In this document: positions 22,475-31,201 of the stretch, piece after piece
Layout of the letters: each line of letters begins with the position of its first letter
Position numbering within the stretch: position 1 is the first letter of the stretch
NCBI GenBank assembly: GCA_025963935.1
Contig: JAOPZV010000251.1
Coordinates: forward strand, 1 to 39,026
Direction of reading: 5' to 3'
DNA: 39,026 nt
From: Solirubrobacterales bacterium
GTDB lineage: Bacteria > Actinomycetota > Thermoleophilia > Solirubrobacterales > Solirubrobacteraceae
Notes under the pieces: model-generated
Database searches by the model: none
What the model saw: the letters and a program-made list of their open reading frames with translations, nothing else
What the model was told of the DNA's origin: nothing
Program-made: the position numbers and the translations under genes

Positions 22475-24763
22475 CTAGCGGGTCACGAGGTAGCTGGTGG
22501 TCACGCTGCTCCGTCGCCCGGTTGGGCCGGCGGCCACGATGTTCACGCGCGCGACCAGCACGCGTCGGCGGCCGAGAGCCCTGCGCAGGCGGCGCAGCGC
22601 GCTGGGGCCGACACGCAGGCGAACGTGTGTCGTCAGGGCCGCCGGCAGCGATCGGGCGGCGGCGACCAGCGGCACCGAACGGCGCCCGCCAAGCGGCGCG
22701 AGCGTCGCGGCAGCGAGGATCTTGCAGCCGCGCTGGCAGCTGACGCTGAGCGCGAGCGCCCGCCGGCCGAGCACCGATGCGCGCCGCTGGAGAGTGAGGT
22801 GCAGGACTGGTGAGACATCGAGTGGGGGCGGCCACACGCCGGGCGCCAGGCATCCCGTCCCGGCCGCTGCGACGGGGTCGAAGCGCTGCACGCGATTGTT
22901 GTTCGTATCCGCCACGTACACGCTGCCGTTGCAGCCGACCGCGACCGCCGTCGGCTGAGAGAACGCACCGAGGCCCGCGCCCCGCACGCCCCACTTGGCG
23001 AGAAAGTGCCCGTCCGAGTCGAACACCTGGACGCGGTTGTTTTCGCTGTCGACCACGTACACGTTCCCGGCGGCGTCGGTGGCGATCCCGGTCGGAGAGT
23101 GAAAGCGCCCCTCGCCCGCTCCGCGCGAGCCCCACGCGAGGATCACCGTCCCGCCTGGTGAGAGCTTCACGACACGATCGTTCCCCGTGTCGGCCACGTA
23201 TCCGTAGCCGACGCCGTCGACCGCGACCGCGGCCGGATGGGAGTAGGCGCCAGGTTCGCTCCCCGGCGAGCCGTCTCCGTCCCGGGCGCCGAACCTCGCG
23301 AGCAGCGAGCCGGCTGCGTCGTAGAGGAGCACTCGGTTGTGAGCGCTGTCGGCCACATAGGTGGTGTCCGGTCCGGCCGCCACGGCAACCGAGCCGGCGC
23401 CGCTCAGCTGAGCTCCCCCGAGGTCCCCGGGGCCGCCTATTTCCGACAGGAACGTGCCGTCGCCCCACAGCCGGACCAAGCGAGCGTTGCCCTGGTCGGC
23501 GACATACACAGACCCCCGTGGGTCGGCGGCGATTCCTGCGGGTTCCTTGAAGCGTGCGCGATAGCCACCGGCTCCCGTCCACTGGCCCGCCCACGCCTCG
23601 GTGCCGGCTGCGAACAGGTCGACGCGGTTGCCGATCGTGTCGGAGGCGAGCAGCCGGCCGCTCGGGTCGATGGCGAGGCCGCGCGGCGCCGTGAGTCCCG
23701 CCGGGCCGCGTGCGGAGAACCCGATCGTGCGCAGGTAGTTGCCGCTCGGCCCGAATACCTGGACGCGGTCGTTGGCGGTGTCGGCGACATATGTGTCACC
23801 GGCGGGGTCGCTTGCCAGTGCGCGCGGGAACCCGAGCTGCCCCGGCTTGGATCCGAACCCGCCCCACACACCGGCGAACGTCAGCGACGGCGTCAGCTTC
23901 ACGACCCGGTGGTTGATGTCGTCGGCCACGTAGATGTTGCCCGCCGCGTCCAGTGCGACGCCGTAGGGGAAGCCGAACTGTTCGCCGCCGGTTCCGTAGG
24001 AGCCGACCGAGGCCTGGAACACGCCGTTCGGATCGAACTTCTCGATGCGGTGGTTGTCGTCGTCGCTGACGATCACCTCACCTTCGTTCGCGGCGACGCC
24101 GCGCGGATAGGAGAACTGACCGGGGCCGCTGCCCAGCGAGCCCCACTCCATCGCTTCTCCGCCGTCGAGGTTGAAGCGCTCGATGCGGTCATTGCCGCTG
24201 TCGGCGACGTACACGCGGCCTCCCGCCACGGCGATCCCGCCGCCCGGCGGCTTGGTGAAGTCCTGCGAGGAGCCGAACTTGAACTGCCCGAGCGCGGTGC
24301 CGCGATGGCCCCACGCGATGATGAACGCGCCGTTGCCGTCGAACTTCTCGATCCGGTTGTGGCTCGAGTCGACGACGTACACGTTGCCGGCGGCGTCCGT
24401 TGCGAGGCCACCGATCGGCCCGAACTGCCCATGGCCCCCGCCGTAGGAGCCCCACTCGGTCACGAATGTCCCGCCCGCCGTGAACTTCTGCACGACGTAG
24501 CTCAACTGGTCGGCGACGTACACGTTGCCCTGCGTGTCCACGGCCACGGCCTCCGGAAACCGCAGCATCCCCTCAGCCCGCTGGCCGATTACGACCGCGG
24601 AGGCATACGGGCACGGACGGCCGTCCGAGCCGGCGCACACGTCGGCCGCCGCGCTCGCTGCGCCCGCCGCGCCGATGCCGGCCCACAGGCAGCCGAGCGT
24701 CAAGGCCGTCGCACAGCGGATCGCCCAGGCGTCGGTTGGAGGTCGATGCCGGCAGCGTCTCAT
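22475..24763 (-). CDS. Secreted NHL-repeat protein, probable double beta-propeller
   Basis: A 762-aa secreted protein. A signal peptide covers about residues 1-40 (CATALTLGCLWAGIGAAGAASA). From about residue 65 to 640 there are 12 NHL-type repeats of 46-52 residues with the pattern P-x-G-[IV]-A-x-D-x-x-G-N-x-YVAD-x-x-N-x-R-[IV]-x-x-[FL], separated by WG-x-x-G-x-x-x-G-x-[FL]. Twelve repeats equal two six-bladed propellers. The C-terminal 110 residues form an Arg/Ala-rich domain with two Cys (VSCQRGC), often seen at the end of Thermoleophilia surface proteins (from memory). NHL propellers mostly bind proteins or ligands; no catalytic motif is evident. Followed by the 98-aa protein gene. Confidence 0.85.
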   Translation of the reverse strand: MRRCRHRPPTDAWAIRCATALTLGCLWAGIGAAGAASAAADVCAGSDGRPCPYASAVVIGQRAEGMLRFPEAVAVDTQGNVYVADQLSYVVQKFTAGGTFVTEWGSYGGGHGQFGPIGGLATDAAGNVYVVDSSHNRIEKFDGNGAFIIAWGHRGTALGQFKFGSSQDFTKPPGGGIAVAGGRVYVADSGNDRIERFNLDGGEAMEWGSLGSGPGQFSYPRGVAANEGEVIVSDDDNHRIEKFDPNGVFQASVGSYGTGGEQFGFPYGVALDAAGNIYVADDINHRVVKLTPSLTFAGVWGGFGSKPGQLGFPRALASDPAGDTYVADTANDRVQVFGPSGNYLRTIGFSARGPAGLTAPRGLAIDPSGRLLASDTIGNRVDLFAAGTEAWAGQWTGAGGYRARFKEPAGIAADPRGSVYVADQGNARLVRLWGDGTFLSEIGGPGDLGGAQLSGAGSVAVAAGPDTTYVADSAHNRVLLYDAAGSLLARFGARDGDGSPGSEPGAYSHPAAVAVDGVGYGYVADTGNDRVVKLSPGGTVILAWGSRGAGEGRFHSPTGIATDAAGNVYVVDSENNRVQVFDSDGHFLAKWGVRGAGLGAFSQPTAVAVGCNGSVYVADTNNNRVQRFDPVAAAGTGCLAPGVWPPPLDVSPVLHLTLQRRASVLGRRALALSVSCQRGCKILAAATLAPLGGRRSVPLVAAARSLPAALTTHVRLRVGPSALRRLRRALGRRRVLVARVNIVAAGPTGRRSSVTTSYLVTR

Positions 24764-24810
24764 CGCCGGATCAAAACACGCAGAGCTCTGCGGCGGAGCG
24801 GTCGAGAGCG

Positions 24811-25884
24811 TCAGACGATGCGCTCTGGAGTGCGGGCGGCCAGGCCGGCACGGGTCACCGGAGCGGCCGCGGCACGTCCCGGGCCGGTCGGGCGGTTGCG
24901 CTCCTCGCGCACGATGTACAGCGGTCGATGCTTGACCTCGTCGTAGATGCGACCGACGTACTCGCCGATCACGCCGATCGCGATCAGCTGGATGCCGCCG
25001 AGCAGCAGGATGGCGATCGTCAGCGAGCTGAACCCGGGAAGGTAGGAGTCGGCGATGCGCAGGCCGATCACGACAGGGATCGCGATGAAGGCCACGCCGG
25101 CGCTGAGCAGCCCGGCATAGGTGGCCAGTTGCAGCGGGAGATGCGAGAACGACGCGATCGCGTCAAGCGAGAAGCGCAGCATCTTGCGCAGCGTGTACTT
25201 GGTCTCGCCGGCATGACGGGCGTCGCGCTGATAGGACACGGCCGTCTGGTTGAACCCGACCCAGACGGTCATGCCGCGCAGGAAGCGCGAGCGCTCGGTC
25301 ATCGCCAGCAGCGCGTTCAGCGCTCCACGGTCGAGCAGGCGGAAGTCGCCGGAGTTCGGCTCGAGGTCGACCTGGGCGAGCTTGTCGAACAGTTTGTAGA
25401 ACCACGAAGCCGTCGCCAGCTTGAAGGCAGTCTCGCCCTCGCGCTGCTTGCGAACGGCGTACACGACGTCGGCGCCCTGGCTCCACTGGGCGACCATGTC
25501 GGGGATCAGCTCCGGCGGGTCCTGCAGGTCGGCGTCGATCATCGCCACCACGTCGCCGGCGGCGTGCTCGAGGCCGGCGGTCAGCGCGGCCTGGTGACCG
25601 AAGTTTCGTGACAGGTGGATGACGCGCACGCGCGGGTCTGTCGCGGCGATGCGGTCGAGCAGCTCGGGGGTGCGGTCTAAGCTGCCGTCGTTGACGAGAA
25701 CCAGCTCGAATTCGTAGTCGGCGACGGCCGCCACGGCACGCGCGATGAACTCCTCGATGAGCTCCTGCTCGTCGTAGACGGGCGCGACCACGCTCAGCAG
25801 GGTGGGAGTGCGAAGGGGTTTGTCCGAGATCGTCATAGCCTTCAGAGGAGGCGCCGCGGAGCGGCCACTTTCCCAATGTTCCAT
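24811..25884 (-). CDS. Family 2 glycosyltransferase, GtrB/DPM1-like
   Basis: A 357-aa membrane glycosyltransferase that probably moves a sugar from a nucleotide donor to polyprenyl phosphate. The GT-A domain has VVAPVYDEQE, VNDGSLDRT and the metal-binding MIDADLQDP (Asp117, Asp119); SRNFGHQAAL and GDFRLLDR follow. Two C-terminal helices (about 267-290 and 303-330) match the GtrB/Dpm1 membrane anchor, and YVGRIYDEVKHRP is the usual end. The tail of about 25 residues is extra. The ATG at 25884 is used; the internal ATG at 25836 (MTISDK) is also plausible. It is divergent from a GtrA-type protein. Confidence 0.9.
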   Translation of the reverse strand: MEHWESGRSAAPPLKAMTISDKPLRTPTLLSVVAPVYDEQELIEEFIARAVAAVADYEFELVLVNDGSLDRTPELLDRIAATDPRVRVIHLSRNFGHQAALTAGLEHAAGDVVAMIDADLQDPPELIPDMVAQWSQGADVVYAVRKQREGETAFKLATASWFYKLFDKLAQVDLEPNSGDFRLLDRGALNALLAMTERSRFLRGMTVWVGFNQTAVSYQRDARHAGETKYTLRKMLRFSLDAIASFSHLPLQLATYAGLLSAGVAFIAIPVVIGLRIADSYLPGFSSLTIAILLLGGIQLIAIGVIGEYVGRIYDEVKHRPLYIVREERNRPTGPGRAAAAPVTRAGLAARTPERIV

Positions 25885-25930
25885 GAGCGTCCTAAGCCGT
25901 CCATGAATTTATCGTTCATCCTGTCTACGG

Positions 25931-26410
25931 ATGTCTTCCCAGCGCCCTGATCCGCCGAGATCCCCTTCAAGCCTAGCGGGAGCTGGCAGGCGGCTCCGCG
26001 CGCCCCTGTTCGTCCAGCTCGTGAAGTTCGGGATCGTGGGTGTGTCCAACACGTTGATCACGTTCGCCGTGTACCTGCTCCTGTTGAAGGGATTCGGAGT
26101 CTGGTATCTCGCCGCCTCGGCGGTCGGCTTCATCGCCGGCGCCACCAACGGCTTTCTGCTCAACCGGCGGTGGACCTTCCGGGGGCACGTCGGAGATGCG
26201 CTCACGCCGGTGCGATGGGCGATCGTGCAGAGCTGTGGTCTCGGAATCAACGAGGGCCTTCTGTACCTGTTCGTCCACGACGCGCGCCTCGACAAGCTGC
26301 TCGCCCAGGCCTTCGCGACGGCCGTGGTCACCATCACTACGTTCTTCGCCAATCGTGCCTGGACGTTCAGGTCACAGCCGCCCGTCGCGATGGTCGACGG
26401 GGACGTTTGA
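25931..26410 (+). CDS. GtrA family membrane protein
   Basis: A 159-aa protein with four membrane helices (about residues 30-50, 58-77, 95-112 and 120-140). The GtrA signature is present: FVQLVKFGIVGVSNTLITF, GFIAGATNGFLLNRRWTF and FFANRAWTFR. The family is thought to flip polyprenyl-phosphate sugars across the membrane together with GtrB-type transferases. Here it is divergent from such a transferase with a 46-bp gap rather than in one operon. The gap holds no strong ribosome site for this gene. The N-terminal 25 residues are polar and variable. Confidence 0.88.
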   Translation: MSSQRPDPPRSPSSLAGAGRRLRAPLFVQLVKFGIVGVSNTLITFAVYLLLLKGFGVWYLAASAVGFIAGATNGFLLNRRWTFRGHVGDALTPVRWAIVQSCGLGINEGLLYLFVHDARLDKLLAQAFATAVVTITTFFANRAWTFRSQPPVAMVDGDV

Positions 26411-26434
26411 GCCCAAGCGCCCGGCGCCAGCGAC

Positions 26435-27163
26435 TCAGCGGAAGACGGCGAGCAGCGAGAGGCCGGCGGGAATGCGCCCGCCGCCCCCGATCACAGCCGC
26501 CTCCAGTGCGAGCGGGCGCTCGAGCAGCCAGTTGAACGGCGCCGGCGGCACCCACAGGTCGAGACTCGACTCGGTCGTCTTGGTGCTCAGCCGGTCGAGC
26601 ACGCGGAGGATGATCGCGGCCGGCAGCAGGAGCGAGTTGAAGTAGGTCGTCCGCACCTGCTCCCAGCCTGCCCGCTCGGCGACCTGCTCCAGTGAGCGTC
26701 GCGTGTAGCGCCGATGGTGGTGGTTGATCTCGTCGTGGCCGCTCCACAGCCACGGGTAGGCGGGCACCGTGACGAGCAGCGATCCGCCGGGCGTGACCGT
26801 GCGGCGCATCTCACGCAGCGCCGCGAGGTCGTCCTCGAGATGCTCGATCACGTCGAGGCTCACCGCCAGGTCGAAGCTGTCGGCCGAGAACGGCATCTCC
26901 AGCACCGAGCCCTCGATGACCTCGCCGATCCCGCGCTCGCGTGCGAGGCGGACACTCGTCGGCGAGAGCTCTACGCCGGTGACCGTGCCGTGACGCGCCA
27001 GCTCGATCATGTTGCGCCCGCTCCCGCAGCCGGCGTCGAGGATGCGGGCACGCGCCGGTAGGCGCATGCCGGCGAGCACCCGCTCGATGACTGTCCGTCG
27101 GCCGCGATACCACCAGTGGCGGTCCTCGGCCTTGTGGGTTTGCAGCTCGTAATCCCGATCCAT
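26435..27163 (-). CDS. SAM-dependent class I methyltransferase
   Basis: A 242-aa methyltransferase. Motif I ILDAGCGSG (41-49), the acidic VTGVELSP (Glu65), FDLAVSLDVIEHLEDD (post-II/motif II) and the motif III-like VTPGGSLLVTVPAY are all typical of the Methyltransf_11/23 type. HDEINHHHRRYTRRSL is common in such enzymes near polysaccharide or lipid gene sets. A late hydrophobic segment (YFNSLLLPAAIILRVL) may touch the membrane. The start at 27163 is supported by AAAGGA 9 nt upstream. It faces the GtrA gene tail to tail, so the GtrB/GtrA/methyltransferase set may act on the same envelope glycan, which is inference. Confidence 0.88.
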   Translation of the reverse strand: MDRDYELQTHKAEDRHWWYRGRRTVIERVLAGMRLPARARILDAGCGSGRNMIELARHGTVTGVELSPTSVRLARERGIGEVIEGSVLEMPFSADSFDLAVSLDVIEHLEDDLAALREMRRTVTPGGSLLVTVPAYPWLWSGHDEINHHHRRYTRRSLEQVAERAGWEQVRTTYFNSLLLPAAIILRVLDRLSTKTTESSLDLWVPPAPFNWLLERPLALEAAVIGGGGRIPAGLSLLAVFR

Positions 27164-27272
27164 CCGGGCGCATCCTTTCCTATTGGCGCCTGTGAGCGCG
27201 GTGCGCCCCTCCTCGGGGGCAGCTCCGGGGGCGCCGAGGGCCCCCGCCCGCGAGGGCCGCCGGCGGGCGGCC

Positions 27273-27285
27273 GCGGCTTCGCCGC
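27273..27285. terminator. Hairpin in GC-rich gap after the dienelactone hydrolase gene
   Basis: GCGGC-TTC-GCCGC is a perfect 5-bp stem in a very GC-rich 147-bp gap (27164-27310) that has further overlapping hairpin options. It lies downstream of the hydrolase gene on the minus strand. No T-tract is present, so it is a weak candidate. Confidence 0.3.
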
Positions 27286-27310
27286 TCACGCCGGCGACGT
27301 GGTTGGCGTG

Positions 27311-27988
27311 TCAGCTCAACGCCTCACGCAGGAAGCTGACGGTGCGCTGCCAGGAGAGCCGCGCGAGCTCGGGGTTGTGGGTCCCGAGCCGGTTGGTGTC
27401 GTTGAAGAAGGCGTGCCCGGCGCCCTCGTAGAAGTGGAATGTGACGTCCACCCCGGCGGCCCGCAGCTCGGATTCGAGCTCTTTCGCCGCCTCGGGCGGG
27501 ATGAATTCGTCGGCCGTGCCGAAATGTCCCAGCACGGGGCCTTTGATCTTCGTGAAGTCCGGCTTGCCGTGCGGCATCACGTAGTAGTAGGTGACCGTGG
27601 CGGCGATCTGCGGGCAGCTCGCCGCGGCCCAGACCGCCAGGCCACCGCCGAGACAGAAGCCGACCGCCCCCACCCCCTTGCCTTCCACGCCCGGCCGTGA
27701 GGCGAGGTAGTCGGCCGCTCCACACATGTCCTGCTCGGCCTGGTCCATCGACATCGCCATCATCTTCTGTTCGGCCTCGCTCGGCTCGGTAGTCGTCTCA
27801 CCTCGGAACAGGTCCGGCGCAAGCGCGAAGAATCCCTCCGCCGCGAAGCGATCGCAGATGTCGCGGATGTGCTCGTCGAGGCCCCACCACTCCTGCAGCA
27901 CGATCGTCGCCGGCCCACGCTCGCCCTCGGGAACGGCCAGGTAGCCGGGGGTCGTGCCGGAGCTCGTCGAAAACTCGATATCGGGCAT
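27311..27988 (-). CDS. Dienelactone hydrolase family protein
   Basis: A 225-aa cytoplasmic hydrolase of typical family length. Conserved Glu33 (LQEWWGL), the nucleophile elbow GFCLGGG with Cys112, Asp160 (GTADEFIPP) and His192 (GAGHAFFN) form the Cys-Asp-His triad of dienelactone hydrolases, which open enol-lactones in chlorocatechol and related aromatic degradation. Many actinobacterial members have other or unknown substrates. The start is supported by AAGGAG upstream of the ATG. No other ring-cleavage gene is adjacent, so the pathway is uncertain. Confidence 0.9.
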   Translation of the reverse strand: MPDIEFSTSSGTTPGYLAVPEGERGPATIVLQEWWGLDEHIRDICDRFAAEGFFALAPDLFRGETTTEPSEAEQKMMAMSMDQAEQDMCGAADYLASRPGVEGKGVGAVGFCLGGGLAVWAAASCPQIAATVTYYYVMPHGKPDFTKIKGPVLGHFGTADEFIPPEAAKELESELRAAGVDVTFHFYEGAGHAFFNDTNRLGTHNPELARLSWQRTVSFLREALS

Positions 27989-28163
27989 GGTGTCTCCTTG
28001 GGTATGGGTCGGTCGTGGGGCCCGCCGGCCTGCGGCGAGGCGAGAATCCTCTCATGGGCGCGCCGACGGGCGCCTGCCGCAGTCGCAGCGCGTGCCACAC
28101 CCGCCGCCGGCTCCGTTCAGAGCCCGCGGCGGGATGTCGCTGCGGAGGACTGAGCCCGGCGTG

Positions 28164-29945
28164 CTACGGAGTCGGCAGCGAGACTTTCACGTCGCTCACT
28201 TCGATGCTGAACGCGCCGTTGCTCGCTCGGTAGTACGGCGCATCGCGCCCCAGCAGCTGCAGCTTGACCGTGTCGCCGGCCGGGAATTCGTAGCCGTTGC
28301 CGTGCAGCTGGAACGTGATGGTGCCCGTCTGGTTTTCTGTGAGCCTGTACATGCCGCGGCTGATCAGCCGCTGTTCGCCGCTGGGAAGCACGTCCCACAG
28401 CCGCGCCGCGAGCTCGCCGAACGGCCCCACCGTTTTGATCGCGGCGGTCACCTTCGGCAGGCCGAGGAGCGTGAACCCGGGGCTCCCCGTCGTGTAGTTC
28501 GCGGTGTTCGGCTCCGTTTCGGCTTTCACGGCCTTGCACGCGTCGCTCGTCCCGCCGATCGGGTCGTATTCCGCCGCGATCGTCGGATTGCCGCCCGCTG
28601 AGGTGAATGTCTGGGCCGGCATCGAGCCGAAGGTAACCGTGTGCTTGTGCAGCCTCGGCCACGTACTGCCGGTGAACGGGCCGCCGCCGGCGGCGCCCTT
28701 CGGGCAGGTCTGCGTGTACGCGGTCACGCTGAGGTTCGGCGGGACCGTGCCGGAGTGCTGCAGCTTCGCGCCGAAGAAGCTGGCGGCCGTTTCGTTGAAG
28801 GCATGGTCGGTGTTTTCCTTGTTCGAGCCGCGGCTATGCCCGAGGTCTCCCAGCAGCAGCGCCGTGTAGCCTTTCACCGCGTGCGCGGCGTTGTAGACGC
28901 GCAGCGACTGCGACGGCGGGAAGAGATCGTCGGTCCAGCCGCTCTCCAGCAGCATCGGCGCGGGAGTGCCCGGCAGACCGTAGCCCTGATGGTAGGTGTA
29001 GATCTGTTTCGCGATCGCTTCGTCTTCGGGTGACGCCGGCTCCCCGGCGTTCGTCGCTGCGAACCATTTGGTCAGGTCCGCTTCGGGGTCCTGACCGGCC
29101 GGCGCGATGTAGCCGCTGGCGTTGCCCAGCGCGTAGAGCCCGGACGTGTAGCTCTGGATCTCCACGCCGAACGGTTCGTAGCTCTGTGCGAACGGCGCGA
29201 TTTCGTTGTCCAGGAAGCGCCCGTTCGGCGTCAGAGCGTCCACCAGGTCAGACCACGGCCAGCGTGGGAACGTCGCCGTGATCGCCAGCGGGGTTCCTTT
29301 CGGGCTGGTCCATGGCGCGAACTGGCCGTTGGGCAGCCGGATCTGGTTCTTCAGGTACGCGAGCTCGATGCTCTGTCCACCGCCGTAGGAGATGCCGGTG
29401 CTGGCGAGCGCTCCGCGCCTGGCGATTTTCTGATCGACCAGCAACCCGAGCAGGTACTGGCTGTCGCGGGCCTCGTAGCGCTGGTCGGCCAGGCGTATCC
29501 AGCCTTCTTTGCAGCCTGGCGCTTCGCGCGAGGAGGGAGTGCCGCACGAGTTGCCCCAGCCTCGCGCCGAGTAGTTGACGACGGCGTAGCCGTGCTGTGC
29601 GTAGTAGAGGTTGTTGTAGTCGAACGTCTGGTTGCCGTCGCCCAGCGGCGTGCTGGACTCGAACGACGTCTTGCTACCGCCCCAGCCGTGGAGCATCACG
29701 ATCGTGGGGAACGGCCCCGTGCCGGTTTCGGGGAGCGTCACGTCGACGTCCAATGGCACGCCGTCGAAGGTCGCCACGCGCTGTTCAAGCGTCGACGTTG
29801 GGCAGAAGCGCACGCCGTTGCCCATTGTGCAGGGGTGCCCAAAGGGGGCCGGTTCCGCCGCCGAGGCGAAGCTTGGCGCCCCCAGTCCGAGAACCCCCGC
29901 CACCAGCATTCCACCCAGCGTCCGCATCGACCTATGCACGCTCAT
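28164..29945 (-). CDS. Secreted S15/X-Pro dipeptidyl-peptidase-like hydrolase
   Basis: A 593-aa secreted protein. A signal peptide (1-29, ending SFASAA) is followed by an alpha/beta-hydrolase core: VMLHGWGGSK, YAVVNYSARGWGNSCG and the nucleophile GISYGGG (Ser186). A cap region contains the long LYALGNASGYIAP segment, and LLESGWTDDLFPP and LGDLGHSRGS resemble the Asp- and His-bearing loops of S15 enzymes. The C-terminal 170 residues form a beta-sandwich (XPDC-like) domain, as in X-Pro dipeptidyl peptidases and cocaine-esterase-type enzymes. Substrate unknown; peptidase versus esterase cannot be decided. The start has GGGGGAG directly upstream. Confidence 0.82.
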   Translation of the reverse strand: MSVHRSMRTLGGMLVAGVLGLGAPSFASAAEPAPFGHPCTMGNGVRFCPTSTLEQRVATFDGVPLDVDVTLPETGTGPFPTIVMLHGWGGSKTSFESSTPLGDGNQTFDYNNLYYAQHGYAVVNYSARGWGNSCGTPSSREAPGCKEGWIRLADQRYEARDSQYLLGLLVDQKIARRGALASTGISYGGGQSIELAYLKNQIRLPNGQFAPWTSPKGTPLAITATFPRWPWSDLVDALTPNGRFLDNEIAPFAQSYEPFGVEIQSYTSGLYALGNASGYIAPAGQDPEADLTKWFAATNAGEPASPEDEAIAKQIYTYHQGYGLPGTPAPMLLESGWTDDLFPPSQSLRVYNAAHAVKGYTALLLGDLGHSRGSNKENTDHAFNETAASFFGAKLQHSGTVPPNLSVTAYTQTCPKGAAGGGPFTGSTWPRLHKHTVTFGSMPAQTFTSAGGNPTIAAEYDPIGGTSDACKAVKAETEPNTANYTTGSPGFTLLGLPKVTAAIKTVGPFGELAARLWDVLPSGEQRLISRGMYRLTENQTGTITFQLHGNGYEFPAGDTVKLQLLGRDAPYYRASNGAFSIEVSDVKVSLPTP

Positions 29946-30092
29946 CTCCCCCTTCGTCGCCCGTCACCCCACCCGTTTACCAGGCTCGGTTTGTACCCGT
30001 TTTCGCTTGCTTGAAACCCGGCAGCCAGGGCGCCGGCGCCCGGAGCCGCGCTCGCTGCTGCGGGTCAGGGCTGCCGCGAAGAGCGGCGGCGT

Positions 30093-31163
30093 TCAGCCGG
30101 CGAGCGACAGGACGTGCGCGCGAGCCGGGTCGATGCGACCGTCGAGCAGGTCGAGGTAGGCGCTCTCGAGCGGCTCCGGTCCGGAGCCGTGCACGACCTG
30201 CAGCCAGGTGGAGGTCCACTCGACGTAGGGTCGCCACGCCTCCGCGAGGCGCTGCTCCAGGCCATCCCGGCCCCAGTCCTCGCTGCGCTTGGTCACGCGG
30301 TCCGGCGCGAAGAAGAACGTCGGCCGGGGGCCCGGGAGCGAGTCGGGAACCGCGCCCAGGCTGTCGTGGTGCGTCGCCCCGACGACCGCGGAGTGGGCGA
30401 GCTCATCTGCGAAATGGCCGTGCACCGCGTTGCGCAGCTCACCGTCACCGGCGATGTCGACGTACACGGCCCGCCCCGCCGGCAGCGCGTCGAGCTCGTC
30501 GTAGGCGACCACGTGGTCGTACACGCCCAGCCCGCGAGTGAACTCGGCGCTTCGCTGCGAGGTCAGCCCGATGACTTCGACCCCGTCGCGGCGAGAGAGC
30601 AGGAAGGCCAGCCCGCTCGCGGTCTTGCTGGACGCACTCGAGATGACGACCGCCGTGGAGCCGAAGAAGTCGCTGTCTTCCAGGAAGTCGTCGATCAGAA
30701 ACGAGGTGAAGAACAGCGGACGCAGCAGCATCTGCTCGTCCTCGTGGTCGGCGTCGTAGATCGGATCGGCCTCGACGCGCGCATAGCGGTTGTAGGTCGG
30801 CGGGAGCTTCGCGCGATGCTCCGCCGCGTCGATGAAGCCGTGCCGGTCAGCGCGCGCCGGCGTTACGAGAAGCTCGGTGGAGGGAGGGAGGTAGCCGAAC
30901 ACTCGCGTGCCCTCCTGCAGCTCGCGCACGCGGCTCGCGGTCACCTCGGCAAAGCCCCACACAGGCACGCGTCCCCAGCCGTCCTCCGCCGGGAAGAAGC
31001 CCCAGTAGGACATCGCCTCGCCGAACGCCGCATAGGTGATGTTGTTCGACGTCAGTCCGAAGGAGGAGACCGTCAGCAGGGCCTGCTCGGGGCCGGGCTC
31101 CGGCGGCGCCTGCTGACGAAAGCGACACCGGTGGAGGTCGTCCTTGGCAACGAGGAAGTCCAC
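30093..31163 (-). CDS. DUF2855 family protein
   Basis: A 356-aa cytoplasmic protein matching DUF2855, a family related to medium-chain reductases but without proven activity. Diagnostic segments are SSFGLTSNNITYAAFGE, YWGFFPAEDGWGRVPVWGFAEV, RPLFFTSFLIDDFLED and VVISSASSKTASGLAF, the last resembling a nucleotide-binding loop. FFFAPDRVTKRSEDWG is near the C-terminus. The start is GTG at 31163; TAAGCT lies 8 nt upstream. It follows the MFS gene with a 38-bp gap. Confidence 0.85.
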   Translation of the reverse strand: MDFLVAKDDLHRCRFRQQAPPEPGPEQALLTVSSFGLTSNNITYAAFGEAMSYWGFFPAEDGWGRVPVWGFAEVTASRVRELQEGTRVFGYLPPSTELLVTPARADRHGFIDAAEHRAKLPPTYNRYARVEADPIYDADHEDEQMLLRPLFFTSFLIDDFLEDSDFFGSTAVVISSASSKTASGLAFLLSRRDGVEVIGLTSQRSAEFTRGLGVYDHVVAYDELDALPAGRAVYVDIAGDGELRNAVHGHFADELAHSAVVGATHHDSLGAVPDSLPGPRPTFFFAPDRVTKRSEDWGRDGLEQRLAEAWRPYVEWTSTWLQVVHGSGPEPLESAYLDLLDGRIDPARAHVLSLAG

Positions 31164-31201
31164 TTCGCCGCAGCTTACGGATCACGGGCCGGCGGCGCTG
31201 T

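Noticed and set aside
22475-24763. Repetitive DNA array or CRISPR at the NHL locus
   Set aside because: The periodicity is at the protein level (46-52 residues) with divergent nucleotide sequence and no spacer structure.
23237-24946. 569-aa open frame on the plus strand opposite the NHL protein
   Set aside because: Shadow of the repeat-rich gene; its apparent repeats mirror the NHL repeats and it has no start signals.
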